From the NCBI GenBank assembly GCA_023376005.1, contig CM042160.1:85943920-86007919 (forward strand): a DNA stretch of 64,000 nt, given 5' to 3'. How positions within the stretch are numbered: position 1 is the stretch's first letter; each line of letters opens with the position of its first letter. Shown piece after piece: positions 30,925 to 40,739 of the stretch. Made by a program: the position numbers and the translations under genes. The notes beneath the pieces are model-generated. The model was not told the origin of the DNA and ran no database searches. It worked only from the letters and a program-made list of their open reading frames with translations. The stretch is from Doryteuthis pealeii. Taxonomy: Eukaryota; Mollusca; Cephalopoda; Myopsida; Loliginidae.

Positions 30925-31168
30925 TCATTGGGGCGGCCTAAAGTCGGTATCAGCCAGTCAGCGAGGGAGTCTATCTCTTTTTCAATAGCGCTAGACCAAG
31001 GAAATTGTTTTGGCGTCTGAGGTGGAGCGCCACACCTACCACCAGCTTCTTACTTTACCGCACAGATCCCTGTGCTACTCATACGCTGAGTTGGCGAGGA
31101 CCGGTATCGAACTAGGAACCTTGTGGTTTCTAGCCGAACGCTCTACCGACTGAGCTAAACCGGCCCCT
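30925..31168 (-). mobile_element. tRNA-derived SINE, family T, near complete
   Basis: Minus strand: GGCCGGTTTAGCTCAGTCGG, AGGTTCCTAGTTCGATACCG, body GGAGCTGGTGGTAGGTGTGG and AACAATTTCCTTGGTCTAGC, tail GATACCGACTTTAGGCC. This is the copy closest to what I take as the T consensus. Confidence 0.88.
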
Positions 31169-31194
31169 TTCTTTAAAAACTTTGAAGTTATAAA

Positions 31195-31498
31195 ATGTTA
31201 AGCAACTCAGTATGCATTTACCAACTCCTCCACACAATCAGGATATGACACAAGGTCAATTTTCTAAAATAGAATTTGAATTCAGAGTTTTCCTTCTCTT
31301 AGACTGGTTGCTATACCAAAGCTGAAGAGTCCAGTCTTCTCTACTATTTTCCCATAGCTAGAGGGAGAATAATTGGATTCATGTCTTTCCCAAGGGTATT
31401 AATGCAATGTGAAATACAAACAGCCTTGTCCAGGATTTGAACTCTGTTTGCTGTGTCCATTTTCTATGACAATAACCGTTACATCATGTGCACCTCCT
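31195..31498 (-). mobile_element. tRNA-derived SINE, family D
   Basis: It runs from the tail (TTTACCAACTCCTCCACACA, GACACAAGGTCAATTT) through CTTAGACTGGTTGC to the head region GGATTTGAACTC and TTACATCATGTGCACC. It directly follows a T copy. Confidence 0.8.
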
Positions 31499-31778
31499 CA
31501 GCAACTCTGTATGTGTTTGCATATGGGTTCATTTTGTGAGAAATACTGTGGTTTGAATCTTAACCAGACTAATGTTGATAAAGTTGTCCATTGAATAGCG
31601 GACACAGTAACATTTTTGTATCTGTTATATGAATAGAAGGAATTGTTAATGAATTAGCTTCTTAAATCTAAAAATATCTGATAAATATACAGAGTAAAGA
31701 AAGAAAATAGTTGCTCTTGTTGCGAGTCATTTGCCAGGTAGAAGAGGCTTATCACCATAATTATTCATGCATAACACA

Positions 31779-32072
31779 CCCAGAGATTCTGATAGGTACG
31801 CATCCTGCGTCCCTGATGCACAAAAAATCGAAAATGACGCAGTAAAATCGTATCCATGCATCCCAGTGTTTTTCTTTTTTTCCCTCATCATTTCAAACTA
31901 AGTGTAAATACATTTCAATAGTCTCTTAGAAATGAATTACACATGATAGGTTACAAGGTAGGAGTTAGATGGCTTTAGTTGGTCCCATAAATTCTTCCCA
32001 GGGACTCATTTAAAGCAAATATGTGCATCCCAGGATGCACTAAATCAAAAAGCTATCAGCATCACTGCACAC
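31779..32072 (+). mobile_element. Family M element
   Basis: GATTCTGATAGGTACGCATC at the 5' end and AAAAAGCTATCAGCATCACT at the 3' end. The interior matches 8804-9142 (ATTACACATGATAGGTTACA). Confidence 0.78.
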
Positions 32073-32221
32073 CCCTAAATTTGGATTTACAGTCAGGTCA
32101 GACTGAAAGCACTGGTTTCTGCTAGATCACCACCAATGAGCTGTTCAATACTTAAAGTGATTACTTATGCAATATCAGGTAGTGTAAGTAACTTGAGTCC
32201 TTTCTTTATCAAAATGATTTG

Positions 32222-32277
32222 ATTTGGCATTTAATGACCTGAAAAGGGTTGATATACCATAAAACAAAACAACCTAA
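32222..32277 (+). mobile_element. Family A/C tail fragment
   Basis: TTGGCATTTAATGACC, GGGTTGATATACCATAAAAC and (AAAC)n. Confidence 0.6.
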
Positions 32278-32379
32278 ATTTGAGGTACAAAATGTTGTTT
32301 TTTCTGGCTTTTGCCTACATTTTACAGGAGATAACGAACAAAGAAAATTATTGACTTGTAAAAAAAGAGGAATTACATT

Positions 32380-32900
32380 TTCCCTTATTATTTAGGTATA
32401 ACATGCATTTGTATATAACATGCACCCCTAAATTTAAGCTACACAATTCAGAACAACCGCACCAAAAACAACCTATCTTGTATGCACTGACTTTTAAGAA
32501 TTTCTAGCAGCTTAATATAATATTTATTCAACTTTTTATCCAGTTTCTATAGACTAAAAATAAAAATGTATACAATTTACCTATGTTTTGAAACAAAACA
32601 TTTACACAGTACCCAGGCATTTTCACACAAAAATGCAATTAGCTTGTAGCAAAAATAAGCTCACACTAGGAGAAAGAAAACAATAAACAAACGCGTATTC
32701 CAGTAGTTATTTCTCTGTAACAGCATAATAAAGAAGTGTTTTGTTAGGTTTAGTGTTTGTTATACGTTACTTTGGATCATAGATATAACTTACATTTAGT
32801 CATACCATCCTGAATACAGTTATACATGTAGCTGGATAAAAAGTTAATATTTAGTTCTTGTGTATAACACCCCTCCCCTTAAAAATTCAGGCTTAACTCT
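32380..32900. mobile_element. Truncated relative of the MITE at 60566 (inference)
   Basis: GTATAACATGCACCCCTAAA, GCATTTGTATATAACATGC and TTAGTTCTTGTGTATAACAC match words in the 60566-61152 element (TGTGTATAATATGCACTTTT, TTAGTTCTTGTGTATACCCC). Clear ends are lost. Confidence 0.5.
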
Positions 32901-32904
32901 TAAT

Positions 32905-33785
32905 GTCCTATACCGCCTCATTCCACCCGGCCGGAAGTCACATCCTTTTTCCTAATCTACCCCAAATGATAGCCTTTGTTTAAATGTAATATTAAACCAA
33001 CTAGCAAATATATGCACCCTCCGGGTGCATATATTTAAGTTTTAATGTAATAAAATATATTAAATTAGAAACACAAATGAAACTAAATAAGAATGCAAAT
33101 AAAATGATTTGAAACAGTTGGGAGTATAATCGAAAAATAGAACAACTTTGAAACTAACTCTTCCATCATTTTCTATCACTCCCGTCTTTCGTTGCTAATT
33201 TTTTACTAATTTAACTATTTATTTAAATTAGGAAGTACTGAATGAAATTACAGTTATTTCTTTTTGTTAATGGATTCCTTTTGAGATTTATCCCCGAGAT
33301 TTTTGCTCAAATTCACCAAGATGAAACCAAACAATTAAAAATAAACAATACCAAGCACATATTTATTAAAATCAAATTTTTAATATCAATATGCAAATTA
33401 GCCTTCCCATTCACACTGTAAACCGCTATTTTGTTGTATATATAAATACAATTGTTTATTATTAGAATGTAGATAGGGCCAACAGTATTAATAACGCAAA
33501 ACAATTTTATTAATATTTGAGGTTTAAATAGAAATAACATCATGGAGAATGTGACGTAAATATCTAAAGGAATTGTGACTTGAGTAGTAATATAGTTTCG
33601 GTTACAGACAGACAAACACACAATCTCCATTATAATAAGATTTAGAAATCTTTAAGTTAAGGGAAATAACAGGTAACTTTTAATGAAATGGCCATTTTTA
33701 ACCATTTTTGATAAATTCTTATAGGAATTGGGCTCTGGACTTAGAAAATTCTCAACAGGATGTTAAGAGTTATAAAGGTACATGT
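32905..33785 (-). repeat. Repeat family Q interrupted by a Helitron
   Basis: 32905-33000 and 33641-33765 together match the single block 58918-59150 (plus): AACATCCTGTTGAGAATTTT, AGTTACCTGTTATTTCCCTT, TTTGGGGTAGATTAGGAAAA and GGAATGAGGCGGTATAGGAC. The interruption is exactly the Helitron listed next. Confidence 0.82.
33001..33640 (-). mobile_element. Non-autonomous Helitron (type V), 640 bp, both ends
   Basis: On the minus strand it starts TC after an A and ends CTAG before a T, the Helitron rule, without a TSD. Just inside the 3' end a perfect hairpin of 9 bp (TATGCACCC/GGGTGCATA, loop of 3) occupies 33011-33031. There is no RepHel frame; the 105-codon minus frame has no motif. Copies: 6022, 18828 (minus) and 37532. 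Confidence 0.88.
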
Positions 33786-33834
33786 CATACACAAATAATA
33801 TATGCTATTAGAGTTGGTATAAAAAATATTGGTT

Positions 33835-34016
33835 GGTTGGTTGGTTGGTTGGTTGGTTGGTGTTTACTGGTATATCAACCCTTGTGGGGTATTTAATGGC
33901 AAATTTTTAATTCTTTTATCTATTTTTTTTTTTTTTTTTGTAAGTGAATAATTTATAGATTAGTTGGTTATTTTGTTTAATGGCATATCAACCCTAGCTG
34001 GCTATTTAATGCCAAA
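33835..34016 (-). mobile_element. Two family A/C tail stubs with (GGTT)n
   Basis: (GGTT)8 then GGTATATCAACCCTTGTGGG, and at 33962 TTGTTTAATGGCATATCAAC. Only the shared 3' tails remain, as expected for extreme 5' truncation. Confidence 0.6.
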
Positions 34017-34444
34017 TCTTGTTTTTCTTTTTTCTTTTTTTTAATTTTCTTGTATATATGATTTCATGTGTATTAATAAATTTGTAGAAATAATTTTCAT
34101 TTACTTCATGTGTACTAATAAATTAGAAGAAATAATGACTTGATGTGTATTAATAAACTTGTGGTTGACCTTCAGCCACCACCTTCAAGTACCCTTAAGA
34201 TAAAAAAGGGTGGGGTGTTTGTTTGCCATAAGAGCAAATTGAAGAATATAGATTTAATCATATAGGTGCTAGAGCTTGATATGACCAGCTGATTAATTGG
34301 ATCAGGCCTCAGGTATACAGTGTGCGGCAAAAATACCACCCTCATTTAGAACTGTCACCTGTGGTACTAGTTAAAGGCAAGTGGCAATTGTAGCTCCATC
34401 TGACTAATATCTTACCATTTCTTTTCTTATGTGATCAGTTATGT

Positions 34445-34985
34445 TCATGACTGCACTTCTGCAGAGAGGTAAGACTCTCTCAATGGGGCCACCTGTTGGC
34501 TGTGGGTGGTGACCTGTGATGCTTAAGAATAGAACCCAGGTGGTTGAGCAGTCCATGACATGCAACACTCCGCTTTGGCCCTTACTTGGGCTAGACGGGT
34601 GGTCAGAGAGGCCCCCTCCAATCAGTCGGCTGGTCATGTCAAGTCTGAGCACCTGTATGATTGCCCCAACCCTATTGCCCTTATGGCAAACCCCAACCCC
34701 TTTTTATCATATATGTGCTAGAAACACTCTATCTGAAAGTGAGGTTCCAGTCCTAGAGGTTTGGGGAATGTAGAGCACCCCTTCATCACCATTGCTCCCC
34801 GGTCCACTCTGACCTGGAGTAGTAGTACCTGTTGGGGTCACATCTAAGAGTTAAATAGAAAAATATGAGTTTATAAGCAAAAATGATTATCCATTAAGAA
34901 TGAATTTAATTCAAAACTTTGTCGGCATTAAATGACCCACTGAGGTTGATATGCCATAAAACAAAACAAACCAAACCAAACATAT
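34445..34985 (+). mobile_element. Family A retroelement
   Basis: From GACTGCACTTCTGCAGAGAG through GGCCACCTGTTGGCTGTGGG and AATCAGTCGGCTGGTCATGT to GTTGATATGCCATAAAACAA. A deletion of about 40 bp removes the CTGAGGGTCTACATG segment near 34722. Frames of 82-85 codons are incidental. Confidence 0.82.
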
Positions 34986-35029
34986 TTTTAAAAGTTGACA
35001 AAAAGCAATAAAAGATTGTGTGCTTGTTC

Positions 35030-35300
35030 AAATACTTATGACCAGCACTTGGTTTTTCAGAACCCTGTGTCCAGTGGCTTTGGCCATTGGACTGGTAAGA
35101 TACATAATATTAGCATGAATCCCAGGGGGCCATCCTCCAAACTCCTGCCCCCCTCGTCTAAAACAGGCAGTGTTAGGTTTATTGCCCAGTGTTTGAGGTG
35201 GCTCAAGAGGAATACCTGTGTGAATTTTACACTCGCCACTGTATGAGCTTTGGTTTGTGTGTGGCTCCCCACAATAATCGGACTTTATGTTCATCTGACT
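35030..35300 (+). mobile_element. Family W element
   Basis: GTCCAGTGGCTTTGGCCATT, GGACTGGTAAGATAC, CCCAGGGGGCCATCC and GTTTATTGCCCAGTGTTTGA follow the W order of 52440-52905. Several overlapping frames on both strands are shadows. Confidence 0.7.
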
Positions 35301-35569
35301 TGGTGGGAGGTCAGAAAATATCTACTTATCACTTGTACATTCAATATGGTGATAGTCATAAAAGCTATAGAAAGTATTAGTCATAACTATTAAACTTGGT
35401 ATTATAGTTTTAACCTGTTTTCTTTTAATAGAATTCAATTGTTGAATAAATAAAAAAAAACACATTTGTTTTTTTATTCTTCTAAAGTTTTGTTCAGAAT
35501 TGATCAATGAAATTGCAAAAGTGAATTCATGTTACTATTTGGAGTTGAGTAACTTGATAAATAATAATG

Positions 35570-36013
35570 ACAAGTATTATCTGCATTATTCGGACTATTG
35601 TCCCCATCTTCATTGTTATTTGTACAACGTTTCGGCCGATATGCCCTCCGGCTTCTTCAGGGAACCTTCTTTTCGAACCTTCTTTTCGAACTCTGGAACT
35701 TTCTTTTCGAACTCTGGAACTTTCTTTTCGAACTCTGGAACTTTCTTTTCGAACTCTGGAACTTTCTTTTCGAACTCTGGAACTTTCTTTTCGAACTCTG
35801 GAACTTTCTTGTCGTAATCGGGAGCTGTCACGGAACTTTGAACCTAACCCTTTATTTAGTCCATAGGGGTATCCTGTTCTCATTCCGCTAACCATAGCTG
35901 GGGTAGGAGTTGTGTTAATTATTTTTCTAACTGAACTCGGGATCCAGAGATAACTGACACTTAGAACTGTCTTAACCTAACTACCTTATCCACTAGGCCA
36001 TGTGTCCAATTGG
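35570..36013 (-). mobile_element. SINE family P carrying a 21-bp minisatellite
   Basis: The minus-strand head is CCAATTGGACACATGGCCTA with the B-box region degraded. The tail (GAAGAAGCCGGAGGGCATAT, CGGCCGAAACGTTG) is at 35610-35660. Between them, a 21-bp unit (TTCTTTTCGAACTCTGGAAC plus T) repeats about 6-7 times at 35672-35811. Because 21 is a multiple of 3, all frames stay open and give heptads such as EKKVPEF or SNSGTFF. These are not evidence of a protein. Confidence 0.85.
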
Positions 36014-36408
36014 ACAATTGAGTGTGAATTTTGGGAACTTATAAACCTAATGTCTTGATTTGGCTAGAATATCTACCTATTTACTTATGTATGATTTTTT
36101 ACCTAGACTCATATTGTGTTTTTTTTTTTTCCCCTCAATCTGATCTAGCCTTCTTAATTTTTTTAATAATGACCAGTACATTTTTCTTTTATCGCCCTTA
36201 TAAGTAGTACTTCAGAGAAAGTACTGCTACTTTAATATTTGAACAATAACAAAATCTGTATTGACTAAAATACTGCTATTAAGGTTTTCAAATAAACATA
36301 TCTTCTACATGCACTTCATCAATATTAAGACAATATTCAAAGTGGGAAACAGAACGGAAGTCAATAATATTGTTTTTATTGATTGTTCTAGTCTCTCTCG
36401 CCAAGAAA

Positions 36409-36432
36409 AGTTTTTTTTTTTTTTTTTTTTTG
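36409..36432. repeat. Poly-T tract
   Basis: T run. 36014-36400 and 36433-36500 hold no other recognised feature. Confidence 0.9.
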
Positions 36433-36506
36433 TTTGCATCATTGTTGATGAAAAAAACAAATTCAACCTTTACATTTTTTTATTTAAAAAAAACAAACAT
36501 ATTCTA

Positions 36507-36830
36507 TTACAGATAGGTACACATCCTGCTTCACTGACTCATAAAAATCTAAAAGGACACAGTAAAAGTGTATCCATGCATCCCATTGTTTTTCTTTTTT
36601 CTTCCCTCACCATTTCCAGCTAACTGTAAATACATTTCAATATTTTCTAGGAAATGAATTACACTGTATGGGGTACACGTTAGGGGTTCGATGTCTTTAG
36701 TTGTTCATAAATATAAACCAAATTTATTAAGAAACTTTAGTTGGGACCCATCAAATTTCCCAGGGAGTGTTTCAAATCAAATACATGTGTCCAGGAAGGA
36801 GTAAATTAAAAAGCTATCAGCATCATTGCT
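36507..36830 (+). mobile_element. Family M element
   Basis: GATAGGTACACATCCTGC at the 5' end, AAAAAGCTATCAGCATCATT at the 3' end, and interior AACTTTAGTTGGGACCCATC. The first few bases of the 5' inverted end are altered. Confidence 0.75.
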
Positions 36831-37225
36831 ATTATTTTTACATACTTTTTACTGTTTATATTAAATGTACCTGATACAAAACAAAATTACACACCAAAAT
36901 ATTAACGACAGTGCAAGGCGATGCCAGGTAACCTTGCAAGTGTACAGTTCATTTTTGTCATTGAATTCACCTTCTCGTTTGTATTATATATCTCAGGTAT
37001 TTATTGCCATTCATTTGCTTTAACCTGTAAATTAAACTGCCTGCCAATTTGCCTGCTCTCTTTACAAAATATTTAATCTATCTAGTTGTATGTCATTTAT
37101 TTTATATAGCATATCATGTATGATAATATCAGTTCAACTTTGGGGGTTTCTGCCATACTGACTTTGTCATTTTTTCTGTCTTTTGTCTACATTTTACATG
37201 AAATAAAGAACAAAGAAGGTATTTA

Positions 37226-37508
37226 CCCGCTCCATTTGCCATAGGTAGGATGTGATACAAGGTCATAAGTATGAGGCATCCCATGAGGATTGAACTTGCT
37301 ATTCACTTGTAATGGACCTGCAAGACTAGCTTGCTAACCATTATACCACAATGGGACACCCTAGTTATTAACCTAACCTGTTTGTCATAAGTAGGATGTG
37401 ACACAAAGTCACAAGTATGGGGGCATTTAAAGTGGATTGACTTGCTATTCAGTTGTAATAGATCTGCAACCCTAGCTTGTTAACCATTACACTACAATGG
37501 GATTCCCC
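37226..37508 (-). mobile_element. Two tandem SINEs, family E
   Basis: 37226-37361 and 37375-37508 are diverged copies in the same orientation. On the minus strand each has an A-box-like head (TGGTATAATGGTTAGCAAGC in one, with the second shifted to GTAGTGTAATGG). The first keeps B-box-like AGTTCAATCC. Each ends in TGACCTTGTATCACATCCTA-type tails, the same tail as D. So E and D probably share a LINE partner. Confidence 0.7.
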
Positions 37509-37531
37509 TATCACTGCATACAGTTTGTAAA

Positions 37532-37932
37532 TCTATTAATAATGGAGATTCGCTTCCGGTTTTTGTCTGTAACAAAAACTATGTCACTGCTTACTGAAAT
37601 CGTTATAACATAGAATAAATACATTCAAAATTTGAGCATACAACATTAGAGAGTCCTCATTGTTTTTTTAAAACAAGTTTTAATAGATACATCCCCAGTA
37701 TTATATATTTATATATAGTTTGTTTTATTTTAATAGATATTCAAAATTAATAGAACTTAGTTTCGATTTCAAATTGTTTTTTTTTGTTTTACTCCTTTAA
37801 TAAATTTGATGATTTCATGATTTATGGTTCAAAATCTCCGACATTTAATTTTTAACTTCCACTTCCTCAAGCAATATCTTTCAAAAATTTATTTTTACAT
37901 CGCCCGGAGGGTGTTTTTTTTTATTTTGCTAG
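37532..37932 (+). mobile_element. Non-autonomous Helitron (type V), 401 bp, both ends
   Basis: After an A it starts TCTATTAATAATGGAGATTC, and it ends TTTTGCTAG before a T. A GC-rich hairpin remnant (CGCCCGGAGGGTG) lies 15-20 bp inside the 3' end. Its 5' and 3' ends match the copy at 33001-33640, but the middle differs, as is common in Helitrons. Confidence 0.85.
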
Positions 37933-38039
37933 TATAAATAAAGAATGAAGAATATGATTGACTTGTAAAAAAAGTAATGCAAATTACTACACTACGCAAT
38001 TGACTCAGATGTGGGATTTTAGTCAGGACAGTGAATGAT

Positions 38040-38260
38040 TATTTAAGGCCTGCCTTAACACACCAAGACAGTTGCGTTCTGATCTTGCTGACGAGGGCAC
38101 TGACGTACGACGAGGAAGAAGAGGTGAGTGATCTTTGGTGAAGGACTGCTATAAAAGATTGTTGCAGGCGGCAAGGACTTGGTCAGGGGACGTTGGTAGC
38201 TGGGAGAATATCTTTTTTTGGTGGAGAGATCCGGCTGTCCAACCCGACGGATTTTCTGTT
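38040..38260 (+). other. Possible promoter and first exon, or LTR piece
   Basis: GATTATTTAAGGCCTGCC offers a TATA-like TATTTAAG. About 75 bp on, GAAGAAGAGGTGAGTGATC is a strong splice-donor match. GC and CpG content rise locally. A 61-codon frame (38135-38320) follows without a known motif. No copy is seen elsewhere in the window. Confidence 0.3.
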
Positions 38261-38392
38261 CGTTTATTATACTTTTGTTATTATGGTTTCCAATTTTCAG
38301 TAACTCCGAAAAATTTTTGAAATGTTGAAAAAAAAAATTACTTTAAAATTTTTAAATTAGCATAAAATGTTCAAGTGTGTAAATAATAAATC

Positions 38393-39021
38393 TTAAGTCT
38401 TGCTCCGCCCTTTCGGCTGGGGCGTTAGAATGCACCGACTACACCTCTGCAGAAGGGTAAGACTCCCCCAATGGGTCCACCTATTGGCTGTGGGTGGCGA
38501 CCCGTGATGATAAGGATAGAGCCCAGGTGCATAAGCAGTTCATGACATGCAATACTCCGCTTTGGCCCTATCTTGGGCTAGACGGTCGGAGAGGCCACCT
38601 CCGATCAATCGGCTGGTCATGTCAAGCCCTAACACCTATATGATTTTCCAACCCTATTGCCCTTATGGCAAGCCCCAACCCCCTTTTATCATATGGGTTC
38701 TAGAAGGCGGTGACTGAGGGTCTACATGTCCTGGAATGACGTTAAACTCTATCTGATGGTGAGGTTCCAGTTCTGGAGGTTTGGGGAATGTAGAGTACCT
38801 CTTCATCACCATTGCTCCCTGGTCCTCTCAGATCCTGAGTGGTAGTACCTGTTAGGGTCCCATCTATGGGTTGAATAGAAAAACAGGAGTTTATAAACAA
38901 AATTGTATTATGCATTAAGAATGAATTTATTTCACAACTTTGTCGGCACTAAATGACCCACCAAGGTTGATATGCCGTAAAACAAAACAAAACAAAACAA
39001 ACCAAACCAAACATTAAGTCT
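38393..39021 (+). mobile_element. Family A retroelement with TSD
   Basis: TTAAGTCT at 38393-38400 and 39014-39021 brackets a full family A copy (38401-39013), from GCCCTTTCGGCTGGGGCGTT to GTTGATATGCCGTAAAAC and (AAAC)n. Confidence 0.85.
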
Positions 39022-39299
39022 AGCTTTTGTTTTTCTGTCTTTTTTTTCTTTCCCATAATTAGTGTCTAATGGTTGACTGTTTTGTACATTGTTACGCCGT
39101 CCAGAAGTCACATGGACAAAGATTGTCTTTTTCCATCCTTACAATCCCTCCATCCATATCTTGTTTTTCCTCTTTCTTAGCACAAGCTGTTACTGCACAC
39201 AATTCGCTAAGAATTCAACTATACTTGTACGCAATCTGGTATGTTAAGTAACTATGAAAATTACATTTGAGGATTTCCCAGCAGTAAAAAATGTAGGTC

Positions 39300-39608
39300 A
39301 GCTAACAGTAAAATATATGTATTTACCCAACCCCTCCACACGAACTGGATCTGACACAAGATCAATTTATAAAGAGTTTAACAGGTTTGAATTCAGAGGT
39401 TTCCTTCTCCTAGACTGATTACCTAGCCAAGGTTAAAGAGCCCAGTCTGCCTTACTATTTACTCTTAGCTGGAGGGAGAATATATGGATTCATACCCTTT
39501 ATCAAGGGTATTAGCAGTATATGAAATATAAACAGCCTTGTCCAGGATTTGATCTCGGGTTGACGAGTCTATTTCCTACAACTCTAAACATTACACCATG
39601 CACCTCCC
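39300..39608 (-). mobile_element. tRNA-derived SINE, family D
   Basis: The tail TATTTACCCAACCCCTCCAC and GACACAAGATCAATTT, then CTCCTAGACTGATTACC, then the head region CATTACACCATGCACCTCC. Near complete. Confidence 0.82.
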
Positions 39609-39730
39609 AATATAGTCTGAAATTGGACTAATACAGAATGTTTCATAAAAATTTATATCATTTCATAATCTAAGAAATTGATGGGGGCAGTACCATGGCG
39701 TAATGGCTAGTGTGCTAAAATGCGACATTG

Positions 39731-40063
39731 TGCCATTTTGTTTAGGACAGGTATAATTACCAACACAGGAACATGTATCATACATCAAACTGAAGCTGGT
39801 CCTCTGTGGAACACATCTCTACTTCTCCACATAGTCACCATTTGTTTCAATAGCAATGTTCCACCTTTTGAATGAGAGCATGTATCCCTGCTACCCCGTA
39901 AAATTCTGTTGACTGTTCTTTGAGCCGCCACTTCACTACAGATTTCACTTTCTCGTCACTGGAATCATGTTTGTCTCTCAAGCCCTCTTTCATGGGACTG
40001 AGGAAGTGAAATCTGTAGTGAAGAAGTGTGTTGGTAATTATACCTGTCCTAAACAAAATGGCA
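39731..40063 (-). pseudogene. Mariner transposase C-terminal relic between 37-bp inverted repeats
   Basis: The minus frame (39847-40056) reads HFLSPMKEGLRDKHDSSDEK, VKSVVKWRLKEQSTEFYGVA and IHALIQKVEHC, which I recognise as the C-terminal part of a mariner-family transposase. One frame break later it reads NGDYVEK and a stop, the usual mariner ending. Identical 37-bp inverted repeats lie at 39731-39767 and 40027-40063 (TGCCATTTTGTTTAGGACAG...). An inner palindrome (CACTTCACTACAGATTTCAC) occurs at 39930 and 40005. The DDD catalytic part and helix-turn-helix are missing. Confidence 0.8.
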
Positions 40064-40111
40064 TTACTTTTTGACCTTCCTTCGTATGTGTGTGTATCGG
40101 TCTTCCTATCT

Positions 40112-40160
40112 ATAGCTCTGCTGATGAGGCCTAATAGGCCGAAATGTACATACAGAGATT
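40112..40160 (+). ncRNA. Hammerhead ribozyme, type I, complete core
   Basis: Stem I CTCTG (40116-40120), CTGATGA (40121-40127), stem II GGCC-TAATA-GGCC (40128-40140), GAAA (40141-40144), stem III ATG-TA-CAT (40144-40151), cleavage base A40152, and stem I partner CAGAG (40153-40157). Every conserved core position I can check is present. The very short stem III suggests activity mainly as a dimer, as known for such ribozymes in Penelope-like elements. Confidence 0.88.
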
Positions 40161-40338
40161 GATTTTTCTCGATTTGTTTAGCCTTACATTTAAATAGGTA
40201 TCCCCGCCTAATTAATTAATTATTAATTAATTAACTTTCAAAATTAGGTACGACTTCAATTAAACACATATTCTCCCAAAAATTGTCGGCTAAAAAAAAA
40301 GGCATATCATAAACACATCGCATGTGTATTTACTTCTC

Positions 40339-40378
<40 letters not shown>
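40158..40378. mobile_element. Terminal repeat linked to the hammerhead
   Basis: TTTTCTCGATTTGTTTAGCC, GTATCCCCGCCTAATTAATT and CAAAATTAGGTACGACTTC recur inverted at 45140-45260. The end (GGCATATCATAAACACAT, TTTACTTCTCATATATAT) recurs in direct orientation at 45275-45320. Ends in (AT)n. Confidence 0.7.
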
Positions 40379-40380
<2 letters not shown>

Positions 40381-40739
40381 GTAGTTGTGCATATAAGTTG
40401 CATTTCGGGAACCAATTCTCTTTTCGACATATTAAATATGACAGAGCAGAATTGTTTATGCTGCTTTTTATAAAGTTTTACCTGTTTTTGTTGAAGTTAT
40501 CTAAAAACTCTATTAATCTTTGTTTTTAATTGTATCTGGAGTCCATTCAACCATCATAGGTCATTATCAACAATGTAGATTGCAATGTTTCTGCTTGACA
40601 TCCAGAAAATTGGGGTTATTATCAAGAGTTTATTATTATATAACCTTGGTCCACATTTGTTGGCCTCTTATTTGATGGTAGGAATAACTAAAAAACTGAA
40701 TGAGCAATCTTTGTCTGTCATAATGAAACATGGGCACAT

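Noticed and set aside
35500..35895. Several 71-122 codon frames with heptad repeats (SNSGTFF, EKKVPEF, VRKESSR)
   Set aside because: The 21-bp minisatellite inside a SINE keeps every phase open on both strands; a real coiled-coil gene would show one favoured frame.
36261..36623. 120-codon plus frame
   Set aside because: AT-rich with a poly-F run, ending inside an M element; no motif.
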